From JANSWY01 sp965243755 (GTDB taxonomy: Bacteria; Bacteroidota; Bacteroidia; Cytophagales; Cyclobacteriaceae), in assembly GCA_965243755.1 (NCBI GenBank), contig CBDEVW010000002.1:682001-746000 (forward strand): a DNA stretch of 64,000 nucleotides, given 5' to 3'. The translations under genes and the position numbers were made by a program. Shown here in pieces: positions 17,401 through 23,881 of this stretch. Numbering within the stretch: the first letter of the stretch is position 1; each line of letters opens with the position of its first letter. Under the pieces are notes generated by a model. That model searched no databases. It was given only the letters and a program-made list of their open reading frames with translations, and was not told where the DNA came from.

Positions 17401-18339
17401 TATCCAGCAGCCATCAATGTAGGTGACTTCCTGACAGAAAATACCAATAATAATGGAGCGGTTTACTTTTGGGATGACAATGGATCAGATACTGGAAGAG
17501 GGGATAATGCCGATTACGTTGTAGCCAATGCTATTGCTGCAACAAATACTACACCAGCTGGTGGAGAAACCAGGTACAATCAGCACATTGGTTCCGCACA
17601 AGGATTTTTTGTGAAGCTTTCGAGCCATACGAATACAGACATCACATTTACTGAGTCCATGAGAGTCTCAGGAAATAATGAGGACGGAGCATTTTTCAGA
17701 ACAACTCAGGTGCCATTGACCAGGATCAACCTAACAAGTCAGGACGGACTATTCCGCCAGACTGTATTGGGTTGGATTGAGGAGTCGGTTTCAGGAGATC
17801 TGGACAGAAGATACGATGCACCAGTATTTGACAGAAACAGCGAGAATGCCGTCTTTAGCTTGAAAAATGGACATGCACTTGCGATACAGGGAGTTGACAG
17901 AGCGGTAGAGGCAATTCCAATAGGTTTAAACATTGCAGAGCCAGGTCAGTACGAAATAGCTGTTGAAGTAGAAAATTTCACCGGATCATTGATTCTGTTT
18001 GACAAACAAAACAATGAATACACAGACTTAACATCTGACTCATACAGCTTTTATTCATTAGGAGGAGAAATCTCTGATCGATTTGAGCTATTGAATAAAT
18101 CCGTCATTTTGGAAGTTGAGCAGTACCTGGCAACCGTGGTTTATGCATATAGGAAAAGCGTATTCATACAAAAACCAGATCATCTAACTAAGAATATAAA
18201 AATCTATTCTCTGGGAGGTCAGGTTGTATGGAACGGTGAAGTTGATGAAAGTGTAGAAATCAATCTTACCGATAAACCAGAGGGCCTTTATATGATCTCT
18301 GATGGTGAGCATACCTGGAAAGTACTTTTACAAGATTAA
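11482..18339 (+). CDS. Giant secreted multidomain repeat protein with T9SS-type C-terminus
   Basis: 2285 residues from ATG MKYIFTTHIV (a TTG four codons earlier is less likely). Signal peptide about 1-25. Residues about 40-695: thirteen clear plus one degenerate beta-propeller-type repeats built on VYVGGxFTTIGG and TSWxP. About 707-807: one cadherin-like repeat. About 808-890: DUF5018-like. About 893-1284: parallel beta-helix-like region. About 1285-1373: second DUF5018-like domain. About 1374-1773: four tandem cadherin-like repeats with GTGDDDNASF. The last ~510 residues share a module with the protein at 47502-51167, ending in a sorting-type domain (NIKIYSLGGQVVW, EGLYMISDGE). Likely an exported surface or adhesion protein. 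It is followed 22 bp later by a PID-CTERM peptide. Confidence 0.85.
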   Translation: MKYIFTTHIVIFFLVCLIPRSSNGQEVLANFENFQVQGTIKSFVADEDNGLLYVGGNFSWIGEMNRNGAVVDGTNGEVMANYPEINGQVEVAISDGAGGFYIGGEFTEVGGVTRNYLAQIDASGNVTNWDPSPNQKVFALALDNGIVYAGGWFSSIGGASRSSIGAVDATTGVATSWNPGANSPVYGLEVSGSNIFAYGAFTTIGGQSRDRIAALELSTGNATSWDAGAIPNSIRCMSISNGVVYVGGTFSTIDGTARTNLAALDESTGALTSWNPGASSTVYEILADGTNIYVGGAFTTIASVSRTRLASFVESTGAITSWNPVANSSVLSLDKDGSTLYVGGQFQTIAGESRRGAAAFNTTTGNLITGFDVGGTSKSVATVAVSNSDIFVGGSFDGIGGVNRSCLAAIDVATGQVTSWDPQADGQVAELVLSGSSVYVGGYFSNVGGAARQGVAILDVTTGLATSWNANLSTSGSVEAIILGKTTLYIGGSFNAVNGTSRSNIAEVNLSDGTPTSWDPSANNMVRDMVISGNTKLYVGGSFTSIGGQTRQYISEINMSDGLATSWDPNASGAVYDIELDSDGNVFVGGSFTTIGGQARNYLAALDPTTGNATTWAPSASSTVLDLNIVDDLVYASGYFTTIDGMSRPRVAAINADGSLNSWTIDLTSSPAHATMNYGFGTFIAGYSYTVGLGHSGMIAIDRANGPATNINLSNINVAENSPVNTLVGTLSSEDDAGDTHTYALVSGQGDVDNGSFSIVGDEVYTNEVFDYEEDTYKNIRVQSVDNNGNVQEQFFGIFITNVIETGTDITSFSFQEGNGLVDIDTENHVVTIDAGDGVDRSSLTPDITVSSGATISPNTGVAQNFSGDVIYTVTAEDGSTQNWTIDAVGSLPGGTYYVKSGGDFTSLKQFMDRVNNDGIAGDVIAEITGNQDSNPSVAFVFYEHLGEENYSITLKADDTASPFELTDPLRLYGTNNFIVDGGNKMTIPSILLSSQTGNELCENITIKNTIIDASFNVWYADNLLVDGNVFDGIAATSTLTHSRLLYFYNGTVSNVTVSNNRFSYDNSFNVLANQSSAVGIQVSEDISGYANFYNNVFSIKAASANNLYGIIVSALTEDLSIHHNTVKIEGGHADWTNYAHGITVSTEPSNSLTIKNNLVVMNPTMTAIGRNVGIKFSDASVPTVDVAHNNTTYSTSGGQFDAFMQVNSTYYDDTNEATMFSLYNTTTTDPTFTDESTFDYSLTGSSLSESDFRGVPVAMVTDDFNGIARSASAPSKGAYESANNITEIVDISFTGQSGDEVIDDVAGTIDALATIGTDLSAVAVDVTTFAGSSVNPISGSTQDFSGGGVTYTVTAEAANTRDWTINISEVNAAPTDIALSNSSVDENEASNTVVGTFSTTDQNSGQSHSYTLVSGTGDDDNASFVIFGNELRTNNSFNYEVKNSFTIRVQTDDGESGLYEEAFTITVNNVWESPTGIGFTTFPNVDENNAVDDEVLTLTTTDEDSGETYTYSLVAGTGDDDNASFSITGDKLIAEEVFNYEVKSGYNIRVQTDDGNGNQHAEALFVSIQDVNDDPTAINISSAEIQEGNSINDVIGALTTDDEDGSDTHVYSLVAGTGDDDNASFNISGTDLRASEAFDYETKNAYTIRLRTDDQNGGLLEEVVLISITNLPEAPTDIALSNNSIQENNATGASIGTLTTTDVDAGETYTYTLVAGTGDDDNASFTIVGDDFRANEVFDYETKSSYTVRIQTDDGNGGLFAKSFSITITDENPETIVWDGATWSNGTGPSSTDHALFSGNYDGSFECLNLTVSSGVTLNIPANNTGHVYGDLSNLGSMTVASGGSLITYSTATISGNDITIARNTRYADGKYSFVGTPVEQSATITGSDLGSHVYKYDETVDYGSNDGLNRWVSASSDELVPGKGYTQANQLVVQFSGMPNDGTIVYNGTYTGVAGDATNEDTEGWNLVSNPYPAAINVGDFLTENTNNNGAVYFWDDNGSDTGRGDNADYVVANAIAATNTTPAGGETRYNQHIGSAQGFFVKLSSHTNTDITFTESMRVSGNNEDGAFFRTTQVPLTRINLTSQDGLFRQTVLGWIEESVSGDLDRRYDAPVFDRNSENAVFSLKNGHALAIQGVDRAVEAIPIGLNIAEPGQYEIAVEVENFTGSLILFDKQNNEYTDLTSDSYSFYSLGGEISDRFELLNKSVILEVEQYLATVVYAYRKSVFIQKPDHLTKNIKIYSLGGQVVWNGEVDESVEINLTDKPEGLYMISDGEHTWKVLLQD
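11600..13560 (+). repeat. About 14 tandem ~150-bp propeller repeats within the giant gene
   Basis: Each repeat encodes an aromatic/hydrophobic pair, GGxF, a short I-G-G turn, a basic residue, A-x-x and TSWxP, spaced about 45-52 residues. The DNA copies are diverged, so the array is old rather than recently amplified. Confidence 0.8.
15600..16800 (+). repeat. Four tandem cadherin-like repeats with ~300-bp period
   Basis: The segment encoding GTGDDDNASF recurs at about 15727, 16030, 16330 and 16630, giving spacings of 303, 300 and 300 bp. Each unit begins with PTxIxxS and ends with a DDGxGG strand, typical of extracellular cadherin-like domains. Confidence 0.85.
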
Positions 18340-18361
18340 GAAATCAAAAACATTAAATGCC

Positions 18362-18538
18362 ATGAAAAATTTAAAATACATATTAAGTCTTAGTTTATTA
18401 ATTACTGCTGTTCTCCCTGCTTTAGCTGGTGGGGGAGCACCTCCGGCTACACCAATAGATGGTGGTTTGTCACTACTCCTTTTAGCTGGGGGAGCTTATG
18501 GAGTTAAGAAACTGAGAGACAGTAGAAAATCAAAGTAA
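18362..18538 (+). CDS. PID-CTERM short protein (copy 1)
   Basis: 58 residues from ATG at 18362 (MKNLKYILSLSLLITAVLPALA signal peptide). The mature part is only about 36 residues: GGGAPPATPIDGG, a hydrophobic stretch LSLLLLAGGAYGV, and a basic tail KKLRDSRKSK. That tripartite layout (motif, helix, basic end) is that of a C-terminal sorting signal with no passenger; I recall it being named PID-CTERM in NCBI annotation. It starts 22 bp after the giant gene, so the two are probably co-transcribed. A longer in-frame start at 18302 is rejected because the signal peptide starts here. A second copy lies at 47320-47505 in the same context. Confidence 0.8.
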   Translation: MKNLKYILSLSLLITAVLPALAGGGAPPATPIDGGLSLLLLAGGAYGVKKLRDSRKSK

Positions 18539-18646
18539 CCATCAGTTTCAAATTTTTCTAAAGGTGGGTCTGGTAACTGGCCCGCCGCAATTTGCAGAAC
18601 TATGGGCACAATCATAGGTATCGACGTAGGGCATTCAGGTATCTAT

Positions 18647-18676
18647 AAAAAAAATGGGCAGTTTTTACTGCCCATT
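18647..18676 (-). terminator. Rho-independent terminator after hpf operon
   Basis: A 9-bp perfect stem AATGGGCAG/CTGCCCATT with a 6-nt loop; on the minus strand it is followed by a T-run. It ends the rpsU-xerC-hpf transcript. There is no comparable T-run on the plus strand. Confidence 0.85.
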
Positions 18677-18703
18677 GTGTTTTCAGGAAAAAATTATATT
18701 GAA

Positions 18704-19009
18704 TTAATGATGATGTTCATAAAGTTTTTCTTTGTGTTTTTTGAGCTGTCTCCGTAAAGCTTCCACAGCTTCATCAGCCGCGGCTTCAAATGAATGGGAT
18801 TGCACCTTTGCAAAAAGTTGGTTTCCAGGTATATTCATTTTGATTTCAACTATTTTGTTCTCTCGCGCTTCTCCTTTTTCCAAACGCATAAATACTTCTC
18901 CATCAATTATTCGATCATAAAAAGTTTCCAGTTTGTCAGCTTTCTTTTGTATGAAATTCAACAATTTGATGTCTGCGTCGAAGTGAATGGAATGCATTTG
19001 TAATTTCAT
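18704..19009 (-). CDS. hpf: Ribosome hibernation-promoting factor (HPF/RaiA, short form)
   Basis: 101 residues with the HPF/YfiA fold signature: MKLQMHSIHFDADIKL at the start, LEKGEARENKIVEIKMNIPG in the central strands and a basic helix with ALRRQLKKHKEKLYEHHH. It binds the 30S decoding region to inactivate or dimerise ribosomes in stationary phase. The long-form C-terminal domain is absent. It follows xerC by 27 bp on the same strand and is followed by a strong terminator. Confidence 0.9.
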   Translation of the reverse strand: MKLQMHSIHFDADIKLLNFIQKKADKLETFYDRIIDGEVFMRLEKGEARENKIVEIKMNIPGNQLFAKVQSHSFEAAADEAVEALRRQLKKHKEKLYEHHH

Positions 19010-19036
19010 AGTTATTTATATTTAATAGTTAAACCA

Positions 19037-19909
19037 TTAGGCTTTTGGGTGCGCCTGCTCAAAGACAGATTTCAACTTCTCCAATGAATTGTGAGTGTAA
19101 ACCTGAGTGGCCGCAAGACTTGAATGTCCCAAAAGGTCCTTTACTGAATTCAAATCTGCTCCCTTGTTTAATAAATGGGTAGCAAATGTATGTCTTAGTA
19201 CATGAGGGCTTTTTTTGCTTTGTGTAGTAATCAGACTTAAATATTTTTTAACAATTCGATAAACCAACATGGGATAAAGTGGTTTCCCATCCTTGGTGAT
19301 AAGCAAAAAATCTGAACTTTCGTTGGTTGCAAACTGATCCCTCACAGTGTTGTATGTCTTAATGTATTTAACGAGATTTTCGTTAATCGGGATGACTCTT
19401 TCTTTATTTCTTTTACCTAAAACTTTGATGGAGTGATCATAAAAATTTATTTGAGGTTTGGTAAGCCCAATGAGCTCTGACAAGCGAATACCACTTCCAT
19501 ATAGTAACTCCAGGATTAACTGATCCCTTTTCCCCTCAAATGAATCATCAAAAGTAATGTGGTCAAGGAGATGTGTAATTTCATTTTCCTTGATGAATTC
19601 TGGTAACCTCGAGGCTGTCTTTAGCGGTTTTAGCCGGTCGGTAGGGTTTTTGCTAATGATCTCTCTGGAAAGTAAAAACTTATAGAAAGACTTTAGTGTG
19701 GCCAGCTTGCGGTTGATACTCCTTGGCGAAGTACCATTTTCTGACAAATGAATAATCCAGGACCTGATGTCATGATGACTCAAATCCTGGATTTCAATAT
19801 GATCTTCAATAAAGTTTCTTAGCTGATTTAGGTCGTTTTCGTACGATTTTATAGTGTGTGCACTGTACCGTTTCTCGTATTGGGCAAATCGAAGAAAAGA
19901 CTCTATCAT
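19037..19909 (-). CDS. xerC: Tyrosine recombinase XerC/XerD family
   Basis: A 290-residue recombinase with SAM-like N-terminal DNA-binding helices (1-95) and the catalytic domain. All active-site residues are present: Arg142 (SGIRLSEL), Lys166 (VLGKRNKE), His236 and Arg239 (HVLRHTFATHLL), His262 (LGHSSLAATQ) and Tyr271 (VYTH). It fits chromosome dimer resolution at dif; the choice between XerC and XerD is by context (rpsU-xerC-hpf is the usual order in Bacteroidota). A 9-bp inverted repeat lies 5 bp upstream of the start. Confidence 0.9.
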   Translation of the reverse strand: MIESFLRFAQYEKRYSAHTIKSYENDLNQLRNFIEDHIEIQDLSHHDIRSWIIHLSENGTSPRSINRKLATLKSFYKFLLSREIISKNPTDRLKPLKTASRLPEFIKENEITHLLDHITFDDSFEGKRDQLILELLYGSGIRLSELIGLTKPQINFYDHSIKVLGKRNKERVIPINENLVKYIKTYNTVRDQFATNESSDFLLITKDGKPLYPMLVYRIVKKYLSLITTQSKKSPHVLRHTFATHLLNKGADLNSVKDLLGHSSLAATQVYTHNSLEKLKSVFEQAHPKA

Positions 19910-19913
19910 TCGG

Positions 19914-19939
19914 GTGTTCTTCTAAATGGTGAAGAACAC
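19914..19939. promoter_or_regulatory. Inverted repeat in the rpsU-xerC gap
   Basis: GTGTTCTTC/GAAGAACAC, 9-bp perfect arms separated by 8 nt, 5 bp upstream of the xerC start. No T-run follows on either strand, so it is not a standard terminator. It could be an RNA hairpin controlling xerC translation or a protein-binding site. Confidence 0.5.
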
Positions 19940-19977
19940 TAACTTAATCAATAATAAAGACTTATGATAGTCAGGAA

Positions 19978-20172
19978 TTAATTATTTTCCTGGTCTCTCA
20001 TTTTTTGTCTGTAAGCCGCTTTAATGATCTCAGTTCTTCTTGAAACTGAAGGCTTGGTAAAATGTGATCTTTCTCTCAATTCTCTAAGAACACCAGTTTT
20101 CTCAAACTTCTTTTTGAATCTTTTAAGTGCCTTATCAATTGATTCGTTTTCTTTTACATTTACAATGATCAT
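19978..20172 (-). CDS. rpsU: 30S ribosomal protein S21
   Basis: 64 residues with MIIVNVKENESIDKALKRFK at the start and KRFKKKFEKTGVLRELRERS, the standard S21 sequence, then a basic tail. First gene of the rpsU-xerC-hpf operon with a good promoter 40 bp upstream. Confidence 0.97.
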   Translation of the reverse strand: MIIVNVKENESIDKALKRFKKKFEKTGVLRELRERSHFTKPSVSRRTEIIKAAYRQKMRDQENN

Positions 20173-20211
20173 AATCTGATATAAGTCTTATTATTAATTT
20201 TTTCGAGGGCG

Positions 20212-20242
20212 CAAATATAATAATTATTTGAATTAACCCGAA
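20212..20242 (-). promoter_or_regulatory. Predicted promoter of rpsU-xerC-hpf
   Basis: On the minus strand TTCG (20242-20239), 19-bp spacer, TATATTTG (20219-20212). The -7 element matches TAnnTTTG exactly and the -33 element has one mismatch. Predicted start about 20205, leader about 33 nt. The -33 element lies inside the terminator-like stem of the upstream gene. Confidence 0.55.
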
Positions 20243-20278
20243 AACTTCAGATGAGATTTAATAAAATTTTCGGGTTAA
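20233..20278 (-). terminator. Terminator-like hairpin after acyl-CoA dehydrogenase gene
   Basis: A 12-bp perfect inverted repeat TTAACCCGAAAA/TTTTCGGGTTAA with a 22-nt loop, 6 bp beyond the stop codon. The sequence downstream is A/T-rich but lacks a pure T-run. It overlaps the -33 region of the rpsU promoter. Confidence 0.6.
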
Positions 20279-20283
20279 ATACT

Positions 20284-21447
20284 TTATTTCAATAAGTCCC
20301 TGGAAATCACAAGCTTCTGAATCTCCGAGGTGCCTTCTCCAATAGTACATAATTTGGCATCCCTGTAATATTTCTCTGCAGGGTAATCTTTGGTATATCC
20401 ATATCCACCAAAAATTTGAACAGCGTCATTTGCGACTTCCACTGCAATCTCGGAAGCGTAAAGCTTTGCCATGGCAGATTCTTTTGTCACGCTTAGACCT
20501 TTATTTTTTCTGTCAGCTGCATCGAAAGTCATTAGCTTGGCTGCATGTACCTTGGTGGCCATGTCTGCTAATTTGAAGCTAATGCCCTGAAATGATGAGA
20601 TTGGTTTGTTGAACTGGTGTCGTTCCTTGGAATATTGGGTAGCAACATTCAGGGCACCCTCAGCGATACCACAACTCAAAGCGGCAATGGAAATTCGACC
20701 ACCATCCAGTACTTTCAATGCCTGAACAAAGCCGTCCCCGATTTCACCAAGGATATTGTCTTTATGTACTCTGCAATCCTGAAAAATTAATTCAGTGGTT
20801 TCTGAGGCTCTCATCCCGAGTTTGTTTTCTTTTCTGCCGGCAGAAAATCCTTCTGTTCCCTTTTCAATGGCAAATGCAGTCATTCCATGGGAGTCCCCAA
20901 CTTCACCTGTTCTTGCAATTACCACTGCAATGTCTGAAGATTTTCCATGTGTAATGAAATTCTTTGCACCATTCAAGACATAGTAATCGCCATCTTTTAC
21001 AGCGGTGGTTTTCATGTTTCCTGCATCAGATCCAGTGTTAGGTTCTGTGAGACCCCAGGCTCCTATCCACTCAGCTGTAGCTAATTTTGGAAGCCATTTT
21101 CTTTTTTGGTCTTCATTGGCAAACTGCAGAATGTGTCCGGTGCATAAAGAATTATGCGCGGCTACTGACAGCCCAATAGCCCCATCAATCTTTGCGACCT
21201 CTATTATCGCAGTAACGTATTCATGATAACCGAATCCAGATCCTCCATATTCCTGCGGAACAAGAACTCCCATAATTCCCAGCTCTCCAAACTTCTTAAA
21301 CAACTCCACCGGGAAAGTCTGGTCCTCATCCCATTGCATCTTAAATGGTTCTATTTCTTTAGACCCGAAATCTCGGATCATTTCAGCAATCATTCGTTGA
21401 TTCTCTTGAGTTTGCATGGTGTCATGCGCTTCTAGTACTTCACTCAT
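20284..21447 (-). CDS. Acyl-CoA dehydrogenase, short-chain type
   Basis: 387 residues from MSEVLEAHDTMQ (a 9-codon upstream extension is unlikely). FAD-dependent oxidation of acyl-CoA to enoyl-CoA. Signatures: AEWIGAWGLTEPNTGSDAG, VLNGAKNFITHGK, the FAD-binding QIFGGYGYTKDYPAEKYYRD and the catalytic Glu region GEGTSEIQKLV. The YxxD-AKLCTIGEGTSEIQ ending is that of butyryl-/short-branched-chain dehydrogenases; exact chain length cannot be told. It is divergent from the UDP-glucose dehydrogenase gene and its minus-strand -7 element TAATTTTG is at 21479-21472. Confidence 0.92.
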   Translation of the reverse strand: MSEVLEAHDTMQTQENQRMIAEMIRDFGSKEIEPFKMQWDEDQTFPVELFKKFGELGIMGVLVPQEYGGSGFGYHEYVTAIIEVAKIDGAIGLSVAAHNSLCTGHILQFANEDQKRKWLPKLATAEWIGAWGLTEPNTGSDAGNMKTTAVKDGDYYVLNGAKNFITHGKSSDIAVVIARTGEVGDSHGMTAFAIEKGTEGFSAGRKENKLGMRASETTELIFQDCRVHKDNILGEIGDGFVQALKVLDGGRISIAALSCGIAEGALNVATQYSKERHQFNKPISSFQGISFKLADMATKVHAAKLMTFDAADRKNKGLSVTKESAMAKLYASEIAVEVANDAVQIFGGYGYTKDYPAEKYYRDAKLCTIGEGTSEIQKLVISRDLLK

Positions 21448-21471
21448 GTTATTTTGGGTTGTTGTTAGTAG

Positions 21472-21479
21472 CAAAATTA
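21472..21479 (-). promoter_or_regulatory. Predicted -7 element for acyl-CoA dehydrogenase
   Basis: Minus-strand TAATTTTG matches TAnnTTTG exactly, 25 bp upstream of the start. No convincing -33 element at 19-21 bp. Confidence 0.35.
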
Positions 21480-21518
21480 AGATATCCTTTTGTATTAACT
21501 ATCAATAGAATAGAATCG

Positions 21519-21550
21519 TTGTGTCAGTGGAAGAAAAAAGAATACTTTTG
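21519..21550 (+). promoter_or_regulatory. Predicted promoter of UDP-glucose dehydrogenase
   Basis: TTG (21519-21521), 21-bp spacer, TACTTTTG (21543-21550). The -7 element is an exact match. Transcription would start near 21557, about 22 nt before the ATG. Confidence 0.5.
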
Positions 21551-21578
21551 CGCATTCAACTTGAAATTATAATTTATT

Positions 21579-22886
21579 ATGAAAATAGCAGTAGTTGGTA
21601 CTGGATATGTCGGATTGGTTTCAGGAACATGTTTTGCAGAAACCGGAAATCATGTCACATGTATTGATATTGATGAAAAAAAGGTTGAGATACTTAAAAA
21701 TGGTCAGATTCCGATTTATGAACCGGGATTGGATGTGATATTTGAAAGAAACATTCGCCAGGGAAGGTTGGAATTCACCACAAACCTGAAAGAAGGAATT
21801 GAAGGAGCTAAAATTATCTTCCTTGCTCTACCAACTCCTCCGGGTGAGGACGGCTCAGCTGATTTGCAATACGTATTACGAGTGGCCGAAGATCTAGGTC
21901 CTCTTTTAAAAGACTATACAATCATAGTGGACAAGAGTACCGTACCAGTCGGAACTGCAGAAAAGGTAAAAGAAAAATTGGCTTTGAATGCCAGGGTAGA
22001 TTTTGACGTAGTGTCAAACCCTGAATTCTTGCGTGAAGGAGTGGCAGTAGAGGATTTTATGAAGCCTGATAGAGTGGTTGTTGGTGTGGAGACTGATAAG
22101 GCAAAGAAAGTAATGGAGACACTTTACGCGCCATATGTAAGACAGGGTAACCCAATTATTTTCATGGATATCAGATCTGCCGAATTAACCAAATATGCAG
22201 CAAATTCATTCCTTGCTACAAAAATTACCTTCATGAATGAAGTTGCTAACCTGTGCGAAAAACTTGGTGCAGACGTTGATGCAGTCAGACGTGGTGTTGG
22301 TACTGATTCCAGAATTGGAAAAAGATTCTTGTTTGCGGGTATTGGATATGGTGGTAGCTGCTTCCCAAAAGATGTACAAGCTTTGGCAAAATCAGCAAGT
22401 GATGTTGATTATGATTTCAAAATCCTTGAATCTGTCATGGACATTAATGCCAAACAAAAACTTAAACTAGTAGACAAAATTGAGGAACATTACGGCAAAG
22501 ACCTGACAAGAAGGACATTTGCCATGTGGGGTCTGGCATTCAAACCTTATACAGATGATATTCGTGAGGCGCCTGCTCTTTATAATATTGAAGAATTGGT
22601 TGCTAGAGGAGCTAAAATCAAGGCATACGATCCTGAGGCAATGGATAATGTGAAAGATGTTGTTGGAGATAAAATCGAGTATGCAAAAGATGAGTATGAT
22701 GCGGCAAACGGTGCAGACGCATTGTTGATCATGACAGAATGGCCTGTCTTTAGAACTCCTGAGTTTGATCAGTTGGGGTCACTTTTGAAAGAAAAAGTAA
22801 TTTTTGATGGCCGAAATCTTTATGAATTAAGCTCGATGCAGGAATTAGGTTATAAATATTACAGCGTTGGTCGAAAGACGATCTGA
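21579..22886 (+). CDS. ugd: UDP-glucose 6-dehydrogenase
   Basis: 435 residues. Oxidises UDP-glucose to UDP-glucuronate with two NAD+, for polysaccharide precursors. N-terminal Rossmann motif VVGTGYVGLVSGTCFAETG, LPTPPGEDGSADL, VDKSTVPVGTAEKV, SNPEFLREGVAVEDFMKPDR, the catalytic Cys in GYGGSCFPKDVQAL and the C-terminal UDP-binding domain with WGLAFKPYTDDIREAP. Full length and typical. Flanked by its own promoter and terminator, so monocistronic. Confidence 0.96.
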   Translation: MKIAVVGTGYVGLVSGTCFAETGNHVTCIDIDEKKVEILKNGQIPIYEPGLDVIFERNIRQGRLEFTTNLKEGIEGAKIIFLALPTPPGEDGSADLQYVLRVAEDLGPLLKDYTIIVDKSTVPVGTAEKVKEKLALNARVDFDVVSNPEFLREGVAVEDFMKPDRVVVGVETDKAKKVMETLYAPYVRQGNPIIFMDIRSAELTKYAANSFLATKITFMNEVANLCEKLGADVDAVRRGVGTDSRIGKRFLFAGIGYGGSCFPKDVQALAKSASDVDYDFKILESVMDINAKQKLKLVDKIEEHYGKDLTRRTFAMWGLAFKPYTDDIREAPALYNIEELVARGAKIKAYDPEAMDNVKDVVGDKIEYAKDEYDAANGADALLIMTEWPVFRTPEFDQLGSLLKEKVIFDGRNLYELSSMQELGYKYYSVGRKTI

Positions 22887-22904
22887 TTTCTATAAGATAG
22901 ATTT

Positions 22905-22940
22905 AAAGCCGCTTCAGGTAACTGGAGCGGCTTTTTATTT
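22905..22940 (+). terminator. Rho-independent terminator after ugd
   Basis: A 9-bp stem AAAGCCGCT/AGCGGCTTT, extendable inward, followed by TTATTTATT. It overlaps the end of the convergent gene and may work in both directions. Confidence 0.85.
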
Positions 22941-23724
22941 ATTGCGAAATGTTGAGTGACCAATCATAAGGTAAATAGACAATCTTGGTTGATTGGGTTA
23001 TTTCAGTTTTTGAGTACTGATTTATGAAATCTTCCAGACGCTGTCCGTTTGTGAAATCTCCTTTGTACCAACTGAACAACTTTGATAATTCTGCTTTCTT
23101 GGCAGTAATCTTATTTCTGAGAGGATCATTGATAAATAGAACTGTTTGTTCCTCCAATTGTTGATCTAGCAGATGACCTTTATAGGCTTCTTTTCTTAGG
23201 ACAGGACAAGAAAATGATGCGCAATTCACCGCAAAATGAATCCTGGGCTCATTGAATTTTTCTCTGATGATTCCATGTTCAATGTTGTTTAGATCAAGCT
23301 TCTCATCACCAATTTCAATAAATTTTATATCCCATGGAGAATTTACAAATGGGATTTGTATGGAACTCCCTATGTCGCGAATACTTTTTACCGGATAATA
23401 CTGTAACACCAGATCGATAGTAAAAGCATTATATGCATTGATCCAATATGCCAGCTGATCATTTTTGCTCCAGGAGTCGTTTGGGGCGTTCTTGCGGATT
23501 AAATCAAGGTATTTGTTGAGGATCTCCCTGTCTTTCTTAAAACCCTCATAATTAACCCAACCATCATCACTGACGTGTTTCTTTAGTAATTGGTCAAACA
23601 ATTCATGACTAATGGGTTCGGATTGTGGGTTAGAAGGATGTGGACTCGAACAGGCAAGTGTGGAACTCATTATCAGGCCAATCAGGTAAATCATTATTTT
23701 ATCTTTTTGAATGAACATAGTCAT
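22939..23724 (-). CDS. DUF547 domain lipoprotein
   Basis: 261 residues with a lipoprotein signal (LIMSSTLAC, Cys about residue 25). Met 1, 3 and 11 are all possible starts. The mature part shows the DUF547 pattern: WSKNDQLAYWINAYNAFTID, LNNIEHGIIRE, and IHFAVNCASFSCPVLR with the conserved Asn-Cys pair. DUF547 resembles papain-like/transglutaminase folds and has no firmly assigned reaction; the protein should sit at the periplasmic face or on the outer membrane. It stands alone, convergent with ugd. Confidence 0.88.
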   Translation of the reverse strand: MTMFIQKDKIMIYLIGLIMSSTLACSSPHPSNPQSEPISHELFDQLLKKHVSDDGWVNYEGFKKDREILNKYLDLIRKNAPNDSWSKNDQLAYWINAYNAFTIDLVLQYYPVKSIRDIGSSIQIPFVNSPWDIKFIEIGDEKLDLNNIEHGIIREKFNEPRIHFAVNCASFSCPVLRKEAYKGHLLDQQLEEQTVLFINDPLRNKITAKKAELSKLFSWYKGDFTNGQRLEDFINQYSKTEITQSTKIVYLPYDWSLNISQ

Positions 23725-23881
23725 TAAACAGGTTAATCCATTACGAAGTTGGAAAGATCAATCCTGAGGTCAACCAGGTGACAAGGAAAAATCTTTCAAA
23801 GATTATTCCAAAAAATAAAGAAGTTCTTAGCAAAGCCACTATTTTTAAGATTGGTCATGTGTGAAATACTAATCAATATTT

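Noticed and set aside
18602..18757. 51-codon plus-strand frame starting MGTIIGIDVGHSG, like the N-terminus of an actin-type ATPase
   Set aside because: Similarity stops after about 14 residues; the rest is the hpf terminator and the hpf gene read backwards. Possibly a tiny relic, but not supportable.
23790..23804. AATCTTTCAAAGATT palindrome before the antiporter gene
   Set aside because: Short and A/T-rich, with a 1-nt centre; it is expected by chance in such intergenic DNA and has no second copy nearby.
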